Source of the DNA: Prochlorococcus sp. AG-402-K14
GTDB taxonomy: Bacteria > Cyanobacteriota > Cyanobacteriia > PCC-6307 > Cyanobiaceae
Direction of reading: 5' to 3'
NCBI GenBank assembly: GCA_003216815.1
Contig: QCIG01000001.1
Coordinates: forward strand, 1 to 64,000
Length of the DNA: 64,000 nt
The number at the start of each line of letters is the position of its first letter. Position 1 is the first letter of the stretch. The notes under the pieces are model-generated. The model did no database searches. It saw only the letters and a list, made by a program, of their open reading frames with translations, and had not been told where the DNA came from. The position numbers were made by a program, and so were the translations under genes. Of the stretch, positions 1-8,244 are shown in pieces.

Positions 1-75
1 ATTGAGCAATTCAAAATTCTCTCAAATGATTTGTTATGGGAGAACATTTTTATAAATGTAATTGGAAAGTTTAAT

Positions 76-177
76 TCAATTAATGTAAAACCTCGGATTT
101 CTTTTCAGGTCTCTCCATAGACAAGCCATTAAATAGAAGAGAGCCGCAGTACCGATTAGAAAAAAAGTGGAAGTCAT
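76..177 (-). CDS. 33-residue single-TM microprotein, YLMAC-WRDL family
   Basis: The reading frame encodes one hydrophobic helix followed by a basic tail containing LWRDLKRNPRFYIN. A second copy at 61458-61547 shares the core YLMAC-x-WRDL-x-R, which argues that both are real genes although they are below usual annotation length. The hydrophobic helix followed by Arg/Lys suggests an inner- or thylakoid-membrane peptide with a cytoplasmic tail. The function is unknown. No neighbouring gene is close enough to suggest an operon. Confidence 0.6.
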   Translation of the reverse strand: MTSTFFLIGTAALFYLMACLWRDLKRNPRFYIN

Positions 178-195
178 AAACTATTTCTGCATCAT

Positions 196-396
196 GTGAA
201 TGAAGAGACTCGTAAGTATTGGTTTAGCAAAGGTTGGAATGCACTTTTTAAATTTATCTTGGGTAATTTCAGAATTAGTTGCAGTCATATGAGACCTAAG
301 CTTCCGAAAGTAAAACCAACACCACAGAAGAAAGCAAATTCAACTAGATCTCTGCAACCAGATGGTATCGCATTTAAAGCAAGGTTAATTCGTTGA
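196..396 (+). CDS. Doubtful 66-residue ORF (GTG start)
   Basis: This open frame starts with GTG and encodes a basic protein with no recognised domain, signal peptide or clear membrane segment. There is no convincing ribosome binding site. It could be a real hypothetical gene or a chance frame; codon content gives no strong help. Confidence 0.22.
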   Translation: MNEETRKYWFSKGWNALFKFILGNFRISCSHMRPKLPKVKPTPQKKANSTRSLQPDGIAFKARLIR

Positions 397-426
397 GCCA
401 TTTGACCTTGTACTCGCAGGTGAAAG

Positions 427-549
427 ATGAAAGATATAACAAAGTTAAGAACAATTGCTCAAATACGTGCCAGTTTAAAGGTAGGGCTTTCAAGAATTAG
501 TTGGGCTTATCAGTTAAAGATATTTTTTATTGCTTCTATTATCGAATAG
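427..549 (+). CDS. Doubtful 40-residue ORF
   Basis: A short frame begins at ATG 427, preceded by an AGGTG stretch about six bases upstream that could serve as a ribosome binding site. The product is basic with a weakly hydrophobic end. No paralog was seen in the window. It is reported only because of the plausible start region. Confidence 0.22.
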   Translation: MKDITKLRTIAQIRASLKVGLSRISWAYQLKIFFIASIIE

Positions 550-932
550 TGGACTGAGCATTCCATTTAGTTATTCAGCATCTAATTATTATTTTCGCCA
601 AAATATCTATATAAATTTTCAAAGAGTACTAACACACCACTCTATCATAAACATACAGAGAATCTAAATACTTTGTTTTTTCGTCCTGTACTTAATTAAA
701 GAGTCTCTCATGTTTATATTTTTTAAGTTTAATCATTTAATATGGTCTAAGTTTTCATAAGCACCATCTAAGAATTATTCTGTCAAGGTATTTCTAAATG
801 CTAGGAGAAAACTAGAAAAATCACTTAAATAAAATCTTTATAAATAAATTTCTTAATTAAAAGTTCAGATAAAAAAAATTAGTTATAAATAATATAGATA
901 AACAAAATATTGATCTTAACTAAATCAGAACA
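550..932. other. Intergenic stretch, nothing recognised
   Basis: This is very AT-rich, with stop codons in all frames. I see no gene, terminator or repeat. It probably contains the promoter of the gene at 933. Confidence 0.5.
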
Positions 933-1202
933 ATGATTAGAAACCTATTTTTCTTAAGTCTTGGAGGATTGAGTGCTCTTTGGTTCATATGGCCTCAGAT
1001 TATTACTTCAGAAGGTTGGGAATGTGCCAATGATATTGTTGCTTCCTCTGATGAAGAATTAACAGATATTGAATCATTCATTGAGTCATTGCCAAATAAA
1101 ATAAAATTAGGATTAGCCATTTCACCTAAAACATTATTAAAAAGAGAAAACCTAACAAGGTTAGAAAAGTTGAGAATTGTTGGCGACGCTTGCTTTAGGT
1201 AA
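933..1202 (+). CDS. Small membrane-anchored two-cysteine protein
   Basis: This 89-residue protein starts with a hydrophobic segment (about residues 4-24, rich in F, L, W), followed by a soluble domain with one Cys just after the anchor (GWECAND) and one near the end (GDACFR). The layout of signal anchor plus two Cys recurs in several other small proteins of this window (27357, 28470, 33873, 48280, 53433, 57806) and would suit a periplasmic or lumenal disulfide. No known family was recognised. Confidence 0.6.
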   Translation: MIRNLFFLSLGGLSALWFIWPQIITSEGWECANDIVASSDEELTDIESFIESLPNKIKLGLAISPKTLLKRENLTRLEKLRIVGDACFR

Positions 1203-1252
1203 ATGTAAGTAAGTAAATAATATAAGATAAGTTTATAGAAACATAAAAATAT

Positions 1253-1762
1253 CTACGATTTAACTAATAACGAAATGGCTTCCTTCAACTCGTTAGCATG
1301 ATTGATTTCATCCTCTGCAATTTCACGTATCCTATGATCATTGGGATTGACGGCTAAATACTTTGCGTAAGAATCATAAGCATGCTCTTCAATTTTTATA
1401 TTGATATCGTATGCATTTGAGGGAGATAGTAAGTAATAAAAGACCATAATCCAGTAATAGAACAGTACTAAATGCCTAGCAAGAAACCGATCAACCCAAA
1501 ATCTATTGCCGCTTCGTGACTCCATCTCCTCTAAATGCTCCGTCTCATTGATTGCTTGGTAAAAATGAGCCTTCATGAGCTTGTTACTTAAAGGAGTCTT
1601 TAGACCAAGGGACTCTTGTAAATGCAAAACTGATAAGAATGCAAAATAAGGTGCTCTAGCAATTACCTCAAGAACCCAAAAACGTTGAATCGGTCTACCC
1701 TCGTATATCCAATCAAGAATACTTACACTAAAATTTAAAACAAATGAATTAAAGCCTTTCAT
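1253..1762 (-). CDS. Plastoquinol terminal oxidase (alternative oxidase family)
   Basis: The 169-residue product is a di-iron carboxylate oxidase of the AOX/PTOX family, which passes electrons from plastoquinol to O2 in the membrane and relieves over-reduction of the photosynthetic chain. The iron-ligand motifs are visible in order: LEVIARAPYF (Glu about residue 32), NETEHLEEM (Glu73, His76), EEHAYDSY (about 125-132) and DEINHANE (Glu152, His155). Hydrophobic stretches around residues 31-50 and 95-113 fit membrane association. The protein is short for the family, as cyanobacterial forms lack the plant transit peptide and extensions. It stands alone on this strand. It occurs in many but not all picocyanobacteria. 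Confidence 0.93.
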   Translation of the reverse strand: MKGFNSFVLNFSVSILDWIYEGRPIQRFWVLEVIARAPYFAFLSVLHLQESLGLKTPLSNKLMKAHFYQAINETEHLEEMESRSGNRFWVDRFLARHLVLFYYWIMVFYYLLSPSNAYDINIKIEEHAYDSYAKYLAVNPNDHRIREIAEDEINHANELKEAISLLVKS

Positions 1763-1880
1763 AATTCATTAACTAACTATTTAAGTATAAATACTTAACA
1801 AAAGAACATGAGTTGTAACTTATTTATTTAACTATTGGCAACTGCTGGGGCTGATTAGGTAAGTAGACCAATGATTAAAT

Positions 1881-2057
1881 CTATCTTGCTCGTACAGGTT
1901 GGTAAGCAGGAATCATCTTTCCTCCACCAAAATCGTCATCATCATCTGGAAGCGCTCTTGAAATTAGTTCTACGAGAACAAGAGCAGCCATAGGATAGAA
2001 GCACCATAAAACAGCTTTCCAGATGGGAAATGAGTCAACTAGCTGAAGCTCAGACAT
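1881..2057 (-). CDS. 58-residue membrane protein with poly-Asp and GGGKMIP tail
   Basis: Reading from ATG 2057 gives one transmembrane helix (about residues 12-33), then LPDDDDDFGGGKMIPAY and a basic end. Two other window proteins share the plan of helix, run of Asp, Gly-Gly and Met, short tail: 4481-4657 and 11794-11928. This makes a three-member paralog set. The aspartate cluster could bind cations or a basic partner, but that is speculation. It is probably conserved in marine cyanobacteria; no function is known to me. Confidence 0.72.
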   Translation of the reverse strand: MSELQLVDSFPIWKAVLWCFYPMAALVLVELISRALPDDDDDFGGGKMIPAYQPVRAR

Positions 2058-2247
2058 GTATCAGAAAATTGTTTGAATAAACCTAACTGATCTAAAAATA
2101 TTTAGTGTTACGGTTAGCACGAAGTTAATGTTTATCTAATCAATCCTTGTGTAAAAAAAAATTAATTCAAGCTGTCTAAGTTTTCCACAGCTTCAGAGTC
2201 ACTAAATGACTCCAAGATCTAAATAAAAAGCAATTCCAATAAAAAAG

Positions 2248-2481
2248 ACCCTAGGTATGGTGTCCTACGGGCCTGGGTGATGGGGATCTTATTTTTAACT
2301 GTTTTTCAACCAAATTGCAACCCCTACCATATCTGGTGTTAGAAAGATTAAATAAACAGAAAAAAAGACCCATATCTGGAATTATTAGCTTGCGTAATAT
2401 GTACACAACGAGTATTATTTTCGAATTACTGGGTGATGGGGATCTCTCAGTATCTTCTCCCTCAAATTTGAGGGTTTTTTT
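2248..2481 (+). ncRNA. Candidate structured RNA, copy A (CTGGGTGATGGGGAT boxes)
   Basis: The region aligns along its length with the opposite-strand region 19295-19541. Shared elements in order: a near-identical 5' block (2234-2287) that includes a hairpin CCCTAGG/CCTACGGG, the box CTGGGTGATGGGGAT at 2273-2287, a loosely conserved middle, a second box CTGGGTGATGGGGATC at 2429-2444 followed by a TCTCAG-like tail, and an intrinsic terminator at 2459-2481. No protein frame is conserved between the two copies, so a non-coding RNA is the best explanation. It could belong to the picocyanobacterial Yfr RNAs, but I cannot match it to one. Confidence 0.6.
2459..2481 (+). terminator. Intrinsic terminator of RNA copy A
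   Basis: The stem CCCTCAAA/TTTGAGGG is followed directly by a run of T. It closes the candidate RNA beginning near 2248. Confidence 0.75.
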
Positions 2482-2572
2482 ATGCCATGAATTTCTGCAG
2501 ATAATTTCTAAGATGGATTAAGTCAAAATTAGTGAAAAACTGCTCTGATCCTTATTTTTTTTAATTGAAAAG

Positions 2573-2785
2573 ATGGAACAAGTAACTGATGCAATTGGTA
2601 ATCCCACAGCACTCTTAGTAGAGAGAATTTTTTGGTTTGGGTTAGGTGCATTTTTAGGACTGGCAATAATTACTTCTTTACTAAGAGGATTAAAAGAAGG
2701 AAGAAACAAAACGACACCAGTTTCACCTGATCAATTAGAAAATCTTGCAAAAAAAGCGATCCAACAAAACAGTGATAGCAATTGA
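2573..2785 (+). CDS. Small single-TM protein
   Basis: The 70-residue product has a hydrophobic helix at about residues 17-40 (FWFGLGAFLGLAII) with a polar C-terminal tail. There is no recognised family. It lies downstream of the RNA copy A terminator, so it is probably transcribed separately. Confidence 0.6.
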   Translation: MEQVTDAIGNPTALLVERIFWFGLGAFLGLAIITSLLRGLKEGRNKTTPVSPDQLENLAKKAIQQNSDSN

Positions 2786-2853
2786 TATTGGTTATCAGAT
2801 ATTTTTATAGCCACAAACAAATTTCCTTATGGTCGTTGGGGCGAGAACCGTAC

Positions 2854-2893
2854 AATCAGCTACCACTGATTAGATGATGAGCATATATGCTCA
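2854..2893. other. Two adjacent small palindromes
   Basis: A hairpin AATCAG/CTGATT (2854-2871) is followed by the perfect palindrome TGAGCATATATGCTCA (2878-2893), between two small genes. The second could be an operator or processing site. No poly-T follows, so neither is a clear terminator. Confidence 0.35.
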
Positions 2894-2912
2894 ATAGATA
2901 TTCACAAAAACA

Positions 2913-2993
2913 ATGAAATTAGTTCCTTACATATTCATGGCTGTTGCAATCTTCTCAGAAGTTACAACAATTGCTACGACTCCTATTATCTAA
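2913..2993 (+). CDS. 26-residue hydrophobic ORF, faintly like the start of an SMR transporter
   Basis: The product begins MKLVPYIFMAVAIFSEV, which resembles the first helix of EmrE/SugE small multidrug resistance proteins (PYI...AI..EV..T), and then stops. It may be a stand-alone microprotein or the remnant of a decayed transporter. Nothing recognisable continues downstream. Confidence 0.35.
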   Translation: MKLVPYIFMAVAIFSEVTTIATTPII

Positions 2994-3075
2994 CTGAATC
3001 TCATCAATTGAGTATTCAGACCTAACGCGTTCGGGTGAACACAAACGTTAGATTGTTTATAACTAATTTTTATCC

Positions 3076-3336
3076 ATGCTCAAAAATATATTTAGCGCTG
3101 CTAGTTTTATAGCTTTGTCTATTTTTATAACTTCAACAACTATTTTTTCTGGAATTAACCCTGTATTAGCTGCGCAAATGGGTTCTGATATGAACGAAGA
3201 TAAGTCTATGGGTATTGTGATCGAAGAATCAAGTGATGGCTTAGATGGCACCAAAACTAGTGCTGCTCCAGACCTAGGAGATGATCAAGCATTTCCTTTT
3301 ATTCCAGGTTTTGGTAAAAATTCCGGTAAAGACTGA
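3076..3336 (+). CDS. Small secreted acidic protein ending in FPFIPGFG (FPF family)
   Basis: This 86-residue precursor has an N-terminal signal peptide (hydrophobic core about residues 8-28, likely cleavage after VLA), an acidic middle rich in Asp, Glu, Ser and Met, and a C-terminal block DDQAFPFIPGFG. The same plan of signal peptide, acidic spacer, D/E-x-x-FPF and Pro/Gly-rich end is found at 12058-12303 and 15430-15690. The three are paralogs by architecture and C-terminal motif. The conserved terminus suggests a binding or processing site on an exported peptide. Function unknown. Confidence 0.65.
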   Translation: MLKNIFSAASFIALSIFITSTTIFSGINPVLAAQMGSDMNEDKSMGIVIEESSDGLDGTKTSAAPDLGDDQAFPFIPGFGKNSGKD

Positions 3337-3432
3337 TCATTTTTTGTTTAAAAGGATTGATAATAAATTACTAATTTTTTCGAAGGCAAGAAAAAAACCA
3401 CAGATATAAGAGCTAATTAGCTAAACCATTTC

Positions 3433-3537
3433 ATGGAAAAATGGGAATCAAAAATAATTATTTTTATTATGTTTGCAGTGCTTGCAATTGGGTCAATCGC
3501 ACCATTGATCAGGATGATCAGTGATCGTATTTCTTAA
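3433..3537 (+). CDS. 34-residue single-TM microprotein
   Basis: From ATG 3433 the frame encodes MEKWESK followed by one strong hydrophobic helix and a short polar end (RMISDRIS). The clean charge asymmetry supports a real membrane peptide. No paralog was recognised. Confidence 0.5.
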   Translation: MEKWESKIIIFIMFAVLAIGSIAPLIRMISDRIS

Positions 3538-3663
3538 GATTGAATTTGATTGGACAAGTTGAGATCATTGAAGGAAATATTACTAACATTATTACCTTTA
3601 CCATTTTTGCTAGTAAATTTTTTATTTAAAAACTGAAAGATGGCTTAAATGCTTGGATGGAAC

Positions 3664-3693
3664 AAAAAAAATCTAGAGAATAATCTCTAGATT
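3664..3693 (-). terminator. Terminator of the hli pair
   Basis: The stem AATCTAGAG/CTCTAGATT at 3670-3693 is followed on the minus strand by a T run. It lies just beyond the stop of the hli gene at 3724. Confidence 0.65.
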
Positions 3694-3723
3694 AATATGA
3701 AAATTGTTTTAATTTAGAGCTGT

Positions 3724-4020
3724 TTAAAATATGCCAGGAATAATTTGTCCAGTAATGACATAAGCGCCTAGTAAAGCAATCATTCCGATCATTGCCCAAC
3801 GGCCATTCGTCTTTTCCGCTTCTTCAGGGTAGCTCGAATAGTTTTCAACTAATTGAGTTTGTACTTGAGTAGCAAACATGTTTTGTTTGCCATATTCAGT
3901 AATGATCTGGTTAGAAGGAGAACTATAAGCAGGGATTCCTGTTGGATCAACAGTTTGTCCTTCTGATTGATTATCAGTTGGATCTATTGATTGATCAGAA
4001 ACTGGGTTACTAGAAGTCAT
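3724..4020 (-). CDS. hli: High-light-inducible (Hli) protein, 98 residues
   Basis: The C-terminal third carries the single-helix chlorophyll a/b-binding signature EEAEKTNGRWAMIGM with Glu, Asn and Arg as pigment ligands, then a membrane helix ending TGQIIPGIF. Hli proteins (small CAB-like proteins) bind chlorophyll and carotenoid in thylakoids and protect photosystem assembly under light stress. The N-terminal extension is polar and repetitive (SEGQTVDPTG) and shares ITEYGKQN-F with the Hli at 46967-47173. It is the second gene of an operon, eight bases after the stop of the Hli at 4029. Confidence 0.93.
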   Translation of the reverse strand: MTSSNPVSDQSIDPTDNQSEGQTVDPTGIPAYSSPSNQIITEYGKQNMFATQVQTQLVENYSSYPEEAEKTNGRWAMIGMIALLGAYVITGQIIPGIF

Positions 4021-4028
4021 TTAAAAAC

Positions 4029-4136
4029 CTAAAAAATGCCTGGAATAATTTGACCTGTTGTTGCGTAAGCACCGAAAGCAGCAATAAAGCCGATCATTGC
4101 CATCCAACCATTAAACTTTTCTGCTTCTGGAGTCAC
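4029..4136 (-). CDS. hli: Short Hli protein, probable GTG start
   Basis: The Hli core PEAEKFNGWMAMIGF followed by a helix and TGQIIPGIF is intact. The normal Arg of NGR is Trp here (NGW). The open frame extends further upstream but that part lies over AT-rich direct repeats and looks non-coding, so I place the start at GTG 4136, giving 35 residues. It is the first gene of a two-gene hli operon with 3724-4020. Confidence 0.85.
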   Translation of the reverse strand: MTPEAEKFNGWMAMIGFIAAFGAYATTGQIIPGIF

Positions 4137-4162
4137 GAGATTAAACTCAAATAATGCGCATG

Positions 4163-4192
4163 AATGTAAAGGAAAAGTAAAGGAATGTAAAG
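4163..4192 (-). promoter_or_regulatory. Direct repeats of CTTTACATT upstream of hli
   Basis: On the minus strand CCTTTACATT occurs twice (4163-4171 and 4184-4192 on plus as AATGTAAAG), with a related CCTTTAC between. The same nonamer lies at a near-identical distance upstream of the other hli operon (47199-47207). It may be a promoter or activator site for hli genes. Confidence 0.4.
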
Positions 4193-4301
4193 GGGGCACC
4201 CGTACACAGCAAAAGTTATCAGGGGTATTAGCCGAAGCAATATTTTTTATCCACGGTCTAAATAACAATTCCACTAACTTTGTTGAACTTAACTCAACTA
4301 G

Positions 4302-4478
4302 ATGGATTTAATACCAGGTGTAGTTCTTTTCTTTGGAGCCATTGGAACTGTGGCTTTACTTGGTTGGGATACTTTCCAAAATCGTAAGCCAATTACTAAA
4401 GCTGAAATGAAGCAGTCTCGTGGAACTAGAGCAGCTAAGCCTAAACAAAAGAGAAGAGGGTTATTTAACAGAGGATAA
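4302..4478 (+). CDS. 58-residue single-TM protein with basic tail
   Basis: ATG 4302 opens a frame with an N-terminal helix (GVVLFFGAIGTVALLGW) and a strongly basic C-terminus (AKPKQKRRGLFNRG). The stop is two bases before the next ATG at 4481, so the two small membrane genes form an operon. It is divergent from the hli pair. No family recognised. Confidence 0.7.
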   Translation: MDLIPGVVLFFGAIGTVALLGWDTFQNRKPITKAEMKQSRGTRAAKPKQKRRGLFNRG

Positions 4479-4480
4479 TT

Positions 4481-4657
4481 ATGGGTGAAATTCAAACATA
4501 CGCTTCAAACTCAGGAGATTTTAATTTCCTTTTCGTTCTAATCATTGTTGGGACTTATCTTCTTTATGAGGTTGGAAAGGCAATAATGGACAACAACGAT
4601 GATGATGACATGGATGGAGGAATGACGATGCGTGTAGCAGATGGAGCACAGGCCTGA
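4481..4657 (+). CDS. 58-residue membrane protein with poly-Asp and GG-M tail
   Basis: The protein has one hydrophobic helix (about residues 15-36), followed by NNDDDDMDGGMTMRVADG. It belongs to the three-member set with 1881-2057 and 11794-11928, with the order helix, acidic run, Gly-rich, Met, Arg. Second gene of the operon with 4302-4478. Function unknown. Confidence 0.7.
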   Translation: MGEIQTYASNSGDFNFLFVLIIVGTYLLYEVGKAIMDNNDDDDMDGGMTMRVADGAQA

Positions 4658-4765
4658 ATTGACTACCAAAATAATAGGTACTTATTGACAACAAAATTTT
4701 GTCGTCTCTAAACAGGTTTAAGGGTGAATTGAATATATAATTAGTCATGTATTTAATTAAAAATT

Positions 4766-4903
4766 TTGAGCGAAGAAAATATCAAAAGAAAAATAGATGC
4801 TTTATTAAAAGAACTTCAGGAGAAAACAGGTGTTTCGGATGAGGAGATGGACGAATTTAAAAAAATAATGGAACTAGCAGATTTATCACAAGACCAAGAA
4901 TAA
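4766..4903 (+). CDS. 45-residue helical acidic protein (TTG start)
   Basis: The frame from TTG 4766 reads SEENIKRKIDALLKEL then TGVSDEEMDEFKKIMEL, an amphipathic helix-turn-helix pattern unlikely to arise by chance. An overlapping ATG frame starting at 4747 looks non-coding. No family recognised. Confidence 0.5.
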   Translation: MSEENIKRKIDALLKELQEKTGVSDEEMDEFKKIMELADLSQDQE

Positions 4904-5128
4904 TTTATGTATAAGTCGGGATGAATGAAGTTCTAACGAAATGCGAGTTTTGACCAAATAAGAAGTACCAACACGTTAAACAATGCATATCCAACAGCAA
5001 ATTGAAGTTGGTAAAAATATCCAACAATCGAAGAGGATCCAAAAATGACCAAACTAGTAATAAAAATATCTTTTGAAAGATTCACCTAAAAAAATCAGGC
5101 ACTATAAATATTCAGATTGAAAATAAAA

Positions 5129-5287
5129 TCATGAAAGTCTTATTTGATTTTCAATCGAATAAGCATTGCTTGTGCAGGCCTCATCGCCTGTAACTTGAGA
5201 AACAGCAATAACCAGAAGACTTAGAGAACCAACCGCTAGAGAAATTGTTCTAATAGCACTTGCTTTCTTAGAGATTTTCTTGCTCAT
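5129..5287 (-). CDS. Small single-TM protein
   Basis: I place the start at the internal ATG 5287 (MSKKISKKAS), giving 52 residues: a basic N-terminus, one helix (about 13-32) and a polar end with DEACTSNAYS. The upstream open extension contains no convincing coding sequence. Function unknown. Confidence 0.55.
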   Translation of the reverse strand: MSKKISKKASAIRTISLAVGSLSLLVIAVSQVTGDEACTSNAYSIENQIRLS

Positions 5288-5436
5288 ATCAAAAAAATTT
5301 GATGTAATAAGAATATGATTACTATCCAAGCATAAAGAGTATCCATTGATACCTACTAGAAATAATTACCTAAAAATTCTTAGAACAATTCTGAATAGAA
5401 CTAAATCAATTGAAAACCAGATTTAAATTGATTGCT

Positions 5437-5766
5437 TTATTTACAAGCTTGCGATGGTTGTTGCGAACTTTCTTTTAACAGTTCAATCCAATCTTGCAAA
5501 GAATTTAATGAGTCAATATTCAATTGGTAATAAACCCATCTACCAGTTTGCCTATCGGTAATCAAACCTGCGTCTTTTAAAACTTTTAAATGAAAAGATA
5601 TTTTCGATTGCGCCAATCCAATTTCATTAATCAAATCACAAACACATCGTTCTCCTCCTGAAAGAGACTCAATGATTAGCAATCGCAATGGATCAGATAA
5701 AGCTTTTAGCAATTTCCTGGCCATTGCATTTTCAAGAACTACTTCGCTCTTTGTCGCTGTGGCCAT
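5437..5766 (-). CDS. arsR: ArsR/SmtB-family metalloregulator
   Basis: The 109-residue product is a winged-helix repressor. The dimer core carries ERCVCDL (Cys41, Cys43), the As(III)-sensing ELCVCDL motif of ArsR proteins, followed by the recognition helix (about 51-69, QSKISFHLKVLKDAG) and the wing (RQTGRWVYYQL). The start is set at ATG 5766; the open frame runs further upstream but overlaps promoter sequence. It is divergent from gap-arsJ, with a palindrome between them, so it probably represses itself and the efflux pair until arsenite is bound. Confidence 0.92.
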   Translation of the reverse strand: MATATKSEVVLENAMARKLLKALSDPLRLLIIESLSGGERCVCDLINEIGLAQSKISFHLKVLKDAGLITDRQTGRWVYYQLNIDSLNSLQDWIELLKESSQQPSQACK

Positions 5767-5837
5767 CACAGAAGAAAAAATATAATCACATGATAAAACA
5801 AACCGCAAAAAAGGCTTGCATCGACAAACGTCTATAC

Positions 5838-5853
5838 ATCAATATAAATTGAT
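5838..5853. promoter_or_regulatory. ArsR-type operator
   Basis: The perfect inverted repeat ATCAAT-ATAA-ATTGAT lies midway between arsR and gap. Such ATCAA/TTGAT palindromes are typical ArsR/SmtB operators, and the position allows control of both divergent genes. Confidence 0.7.
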
Positions 5854-5904
5854 ATGAGGAATATAATCCTTTATTGATTCACTCAATCAACTCAATTACA
5901 CGTT

Positions 5905-6930
5905 ATGCGAATCGGTATTAATGGTTTCGGTCGAATAGGACGACTTGTTCTGAGAGCGCTCTGGGGCAGAGAAAATATCGAGATTACACATATCAACGAT
6001 CCATTGGGTGATGCAAAGGGAGCTGCACATTTACTTGAATTTGATTCAGTACATGGTCGTTGGAACAAAGCAATAAGCAACGATCAAAACAAGCTGAGTA
6101 TTGAAGGCCAGTCAATATCCTTTTCGAAGGAAAGCGATTTCATAAAAGTCCCATGGAATGAGTCAGGGATAGAGCTAATTCTCGAATGCTCAGGAAAATT
6201 CAAAACCCCTCAAACATTAAATCCATATTTCGAAACTCTCGGGATGAAAAGAGTTGTCGTTGCATGTCCTGTTAAAGGTGAGATCCAGGGAGAGGATGCT
6301 CTAAATATCGTCTACGGTATTAACCATGATTTATATGAGCCCAATAAACATCGCTTAATAACAGCAGCATCCTGCACAACTAATTGCTTGGCTCCAGTGG
6401 TTAAGGTCGTTAATCAAACCTTTGGTATTAAGCATGGAAGCATCACTACACTCCATGACCTAACAAATACTCAGGTAATCGTTGATTCATTTAAGCCAGA
6501 TTTAAGAAGAGCCAGAAGCGGATCACAAAGCTTAATTCCAACAACGACAGGATCAGCCAAAGCGATAGGGATGATATTCCCTGAATTACAAGGAAAATTA
6601 AATGGTCATGCAGTTCGAGTTCCTCTCCTCAATGGATCTTTAACTGATGCTGTATTTGAATTAGAGAAAGAGGTCACGCAAGAAGAAGTCAATCATGTGT
6701 TCAAAGAAGCCTCTGAAGGAGAGCTAAAAGGAATACTTGGTTACGAAGAAAAGCCACTTGTATCAATCGATTATGTCAATGACTCGAGAAGTTCAATCAT
6801 TGATGCTCTCTCAACCATGGTGGTCAATAAAACTCAACTGAAAGTCTATATTTGGTATGACAATGAATGGGGTTATTGCTGTCGAATGGCAGATCTCGTT
6901 TGCCATGTCATAAATCTCGAAAAAGACTAA
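5905..6930 (+). CDS. gap: Glyceraldehyde-3-phosphate dehydrogenase of the arsenate-detoxification type
   Basis: The 341-residue enzyme has the NAD-binding start NGFGRIGR (residues 6-13), the active site AASCTTNC with catalytic Cys157, and a C-terminal NAD-domain signature [13 protein letters not shown] oxidises glyceraldehyde-3-phosphate; with arsenate in place of phosphate it makes 1-arseno-3-phosphoglycerate, which ArsJ exports. Adjacency to arsR and arsJ points to this role rather than the main Calvin-cycle enzyme, though the enzyme could also act in glycolysis. It begins the operon, ten bases before arsJ. Confidence 0.93.
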   Translation: MRIGINGFGRIGRLVLRALWGRENIEITHINDPLGDAKGAAHLLEFDSVHGRWNKAISNDQNKLSIEGQSISFSKESDFIKVPWNESGIELILECSGKFKTPQTLNPYFETLGMKRVVVACPVKGEIQGEDALNIVYGINHDLYEPNKHRLITAASCTTNCLAPVVKVVNQTFGIKHGSITTLHDLTNTQVIVDSFKPDLRRARSGSQSLIPTTTGSAKAIGMIFPELQGKLNGHAVRVPLLNGSLTDAVFELEKEVTQEEVNHVFKEASEGELKGILGYEEKPLVSIDYVNDSRSSIIDALSTMVVNKTQLKVYIWYDNEWGYCCRMADLVCHVINLEKD

Positions 6931-6940
6931 AAATAAAAAC

Positions 6941-8203
6941 ATGCGATTAACGGCATTGCAACAATATGGAATAGTAACGACCAACTATTGGGCATTCACA
7001 CTGACAGATGGTGCTCTAAGAATGCTAGTGATTTTTCACTTTCATAGCCTTGGATATACAACATTAGAAATTGCATTCTTATTCCTTTTTTATGAGTTCT
7101 TTGGCGTCATCACTAATCTCTATGGAGGTTGGATAGGAGCAAGATATGGATTACGTCTAACACTTTGGGTAGGAACTCTTTTACAAATCGGCGCCTTATT
7201 GATGTTGATACCCGTTTCAAGTGGTTGGTCGAAACTTTTAAGTGTCATTTATGTCATGGTTGCTCAAGCGTTTAGTGGCATAGCAAAAGATCTCAATAAG
7301 ATGAGTGCTAAAAGTGCCATCAAAACTGTCGTTCCAGACTCCTCTGAAGAAGATGGTGGAAATAATCAATTATTTAAATGGGTAGCCATCTTAACTGGTT
7401 CAAAAAATGCACTCAAAGGAGTTGGCTTCTTTCTTGGTGGACTTTTGCTTACAAGTTTTGGATTTAATAAAGCAGTTGAATTAATGGCTATCGGTTTAGG
7501 TCTGTCATTTCTAATGACATTAATTTTGCCTGGAGATATTGGAAAGATGAAAAACAAACCCATCTTTAAAGACTTATTCTCAAAATCTCAAGGGATCAAC
7601 GTCCTCTCTTTTGCACGTTTTTTTCTATTTGGGGCAAGAGATGTATGGTTCGTCGTAGCACTTCCTGTTTTTCTTGAAACGTATCTAAATTGGAATTTTT
7701 CTGAGATTGGAGCGTTCCTAGGCTTATGGGTTATTGGTTATGGCTTTATCCAAGCTTTTGCGCCGTCTTTAAGAAATTTATGGGGAAATAAAACAAGCCC
7801 AGGAGTTTCTTCTGTTCAATTTTGGAGTGCTGTCTTAACTGCGATACCTGCGCTAATAGCAATAGCACTATGGCGACAAAGCAATCCAGAAATAGCAATT
7901 ACAGCTGGATTGATATTATTTGGGTTCATTTTTGCAATGAACTCATCAATACATTCATATATGGTTCTTGCTTATACGGACAAGGAAAACGTGAGTCTAA
8001 ACGTCGGCTTCTATTACATGGCAAATGCGGCAGGAAGACTGATTGGTACGCTCTTATCTGGTGTCCTATTTATGCTTGGGAGCAATGCCTCTATAGGAAT
8101 GCAACTATGTTTATGGTGTTCAAGCCTATTTGTATTTATCTCATTGTTGACTAGTTTACGACTACCTCCGGTATCAAATACAAAAGCTATAAAAAATTCC
8201 TAA
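6941..8203 (+). CDS. arsJ: ArsJ organoarsenical efflux permease (MFS)
   Basis: The 420-residue protein has about twelve hydrophobic segments and MFS-like features, beginning MRLTALQQYGIVTTNYW with an early YGGWIGARYG loop. ArsJ exports 1-arseno-3-phosphoglycerate, which decays outside to arsenate, so the pair with GAPDH gives arsenate resistance. The gene order arsR (divergent), gap, arsJ matches the described bacterial clusters. A plain MFS sugar or phosphate transporter is the alternative, but the context favours ArsJ. Confidence 0.88.
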   Translation: MRLTALQQYGIVTTNYWAFTLTDGALRMLVIFHFHSLGYTTLEIAFLFLFYEFFGVITNLYGGWIGARYGLRLTLWVGTLLQIGALLMLIPVSSGWSKLLSVIYVMVAQAFSGIAKDLNKMSAKSAIKTVVPDSSEEDGGNNQLFKWVAILTGSKNALKGVGFFLGGLLLTSFGFNKAVELMAIGLGLSFLMTLILPGDIGKMKNKPIFKDLFSKSQGINVLSFARFFLFGARDVWFVVALPVFLETYLNWNFSEIGAFLGLWVIGYGFIQAFAPSLRNLWGNKTSPGVSSVQFWSAVLTAIPALIAIALWRQSNPEIAITAGLILFGFIFAMNSSIHSYMVLAYTDKENVSLNVGFYYMANAAGRLIGTLLSGVLFMLGSNASIGMQLCLWCSSLFVFISLLTSLRLPPVSNTKAIKNS

Positions 8204-8244
8204 GACCTTCAATTAAAAAAATTAAATATCAAGGGAAAGAAGGA

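Noticed and set aside
2315-2521. 68-residue ORF inside the candidate RNA copy A
   Set aside because: It crosses the conserved box and the terminator, and copy B has no matching frame, so the conservation is of RNA and not protein.
7822-8154. 110-residue ORF inside arsJ in another frame
   Set aside because: It is a shadow of the strongly supported permease frame on the same strand.
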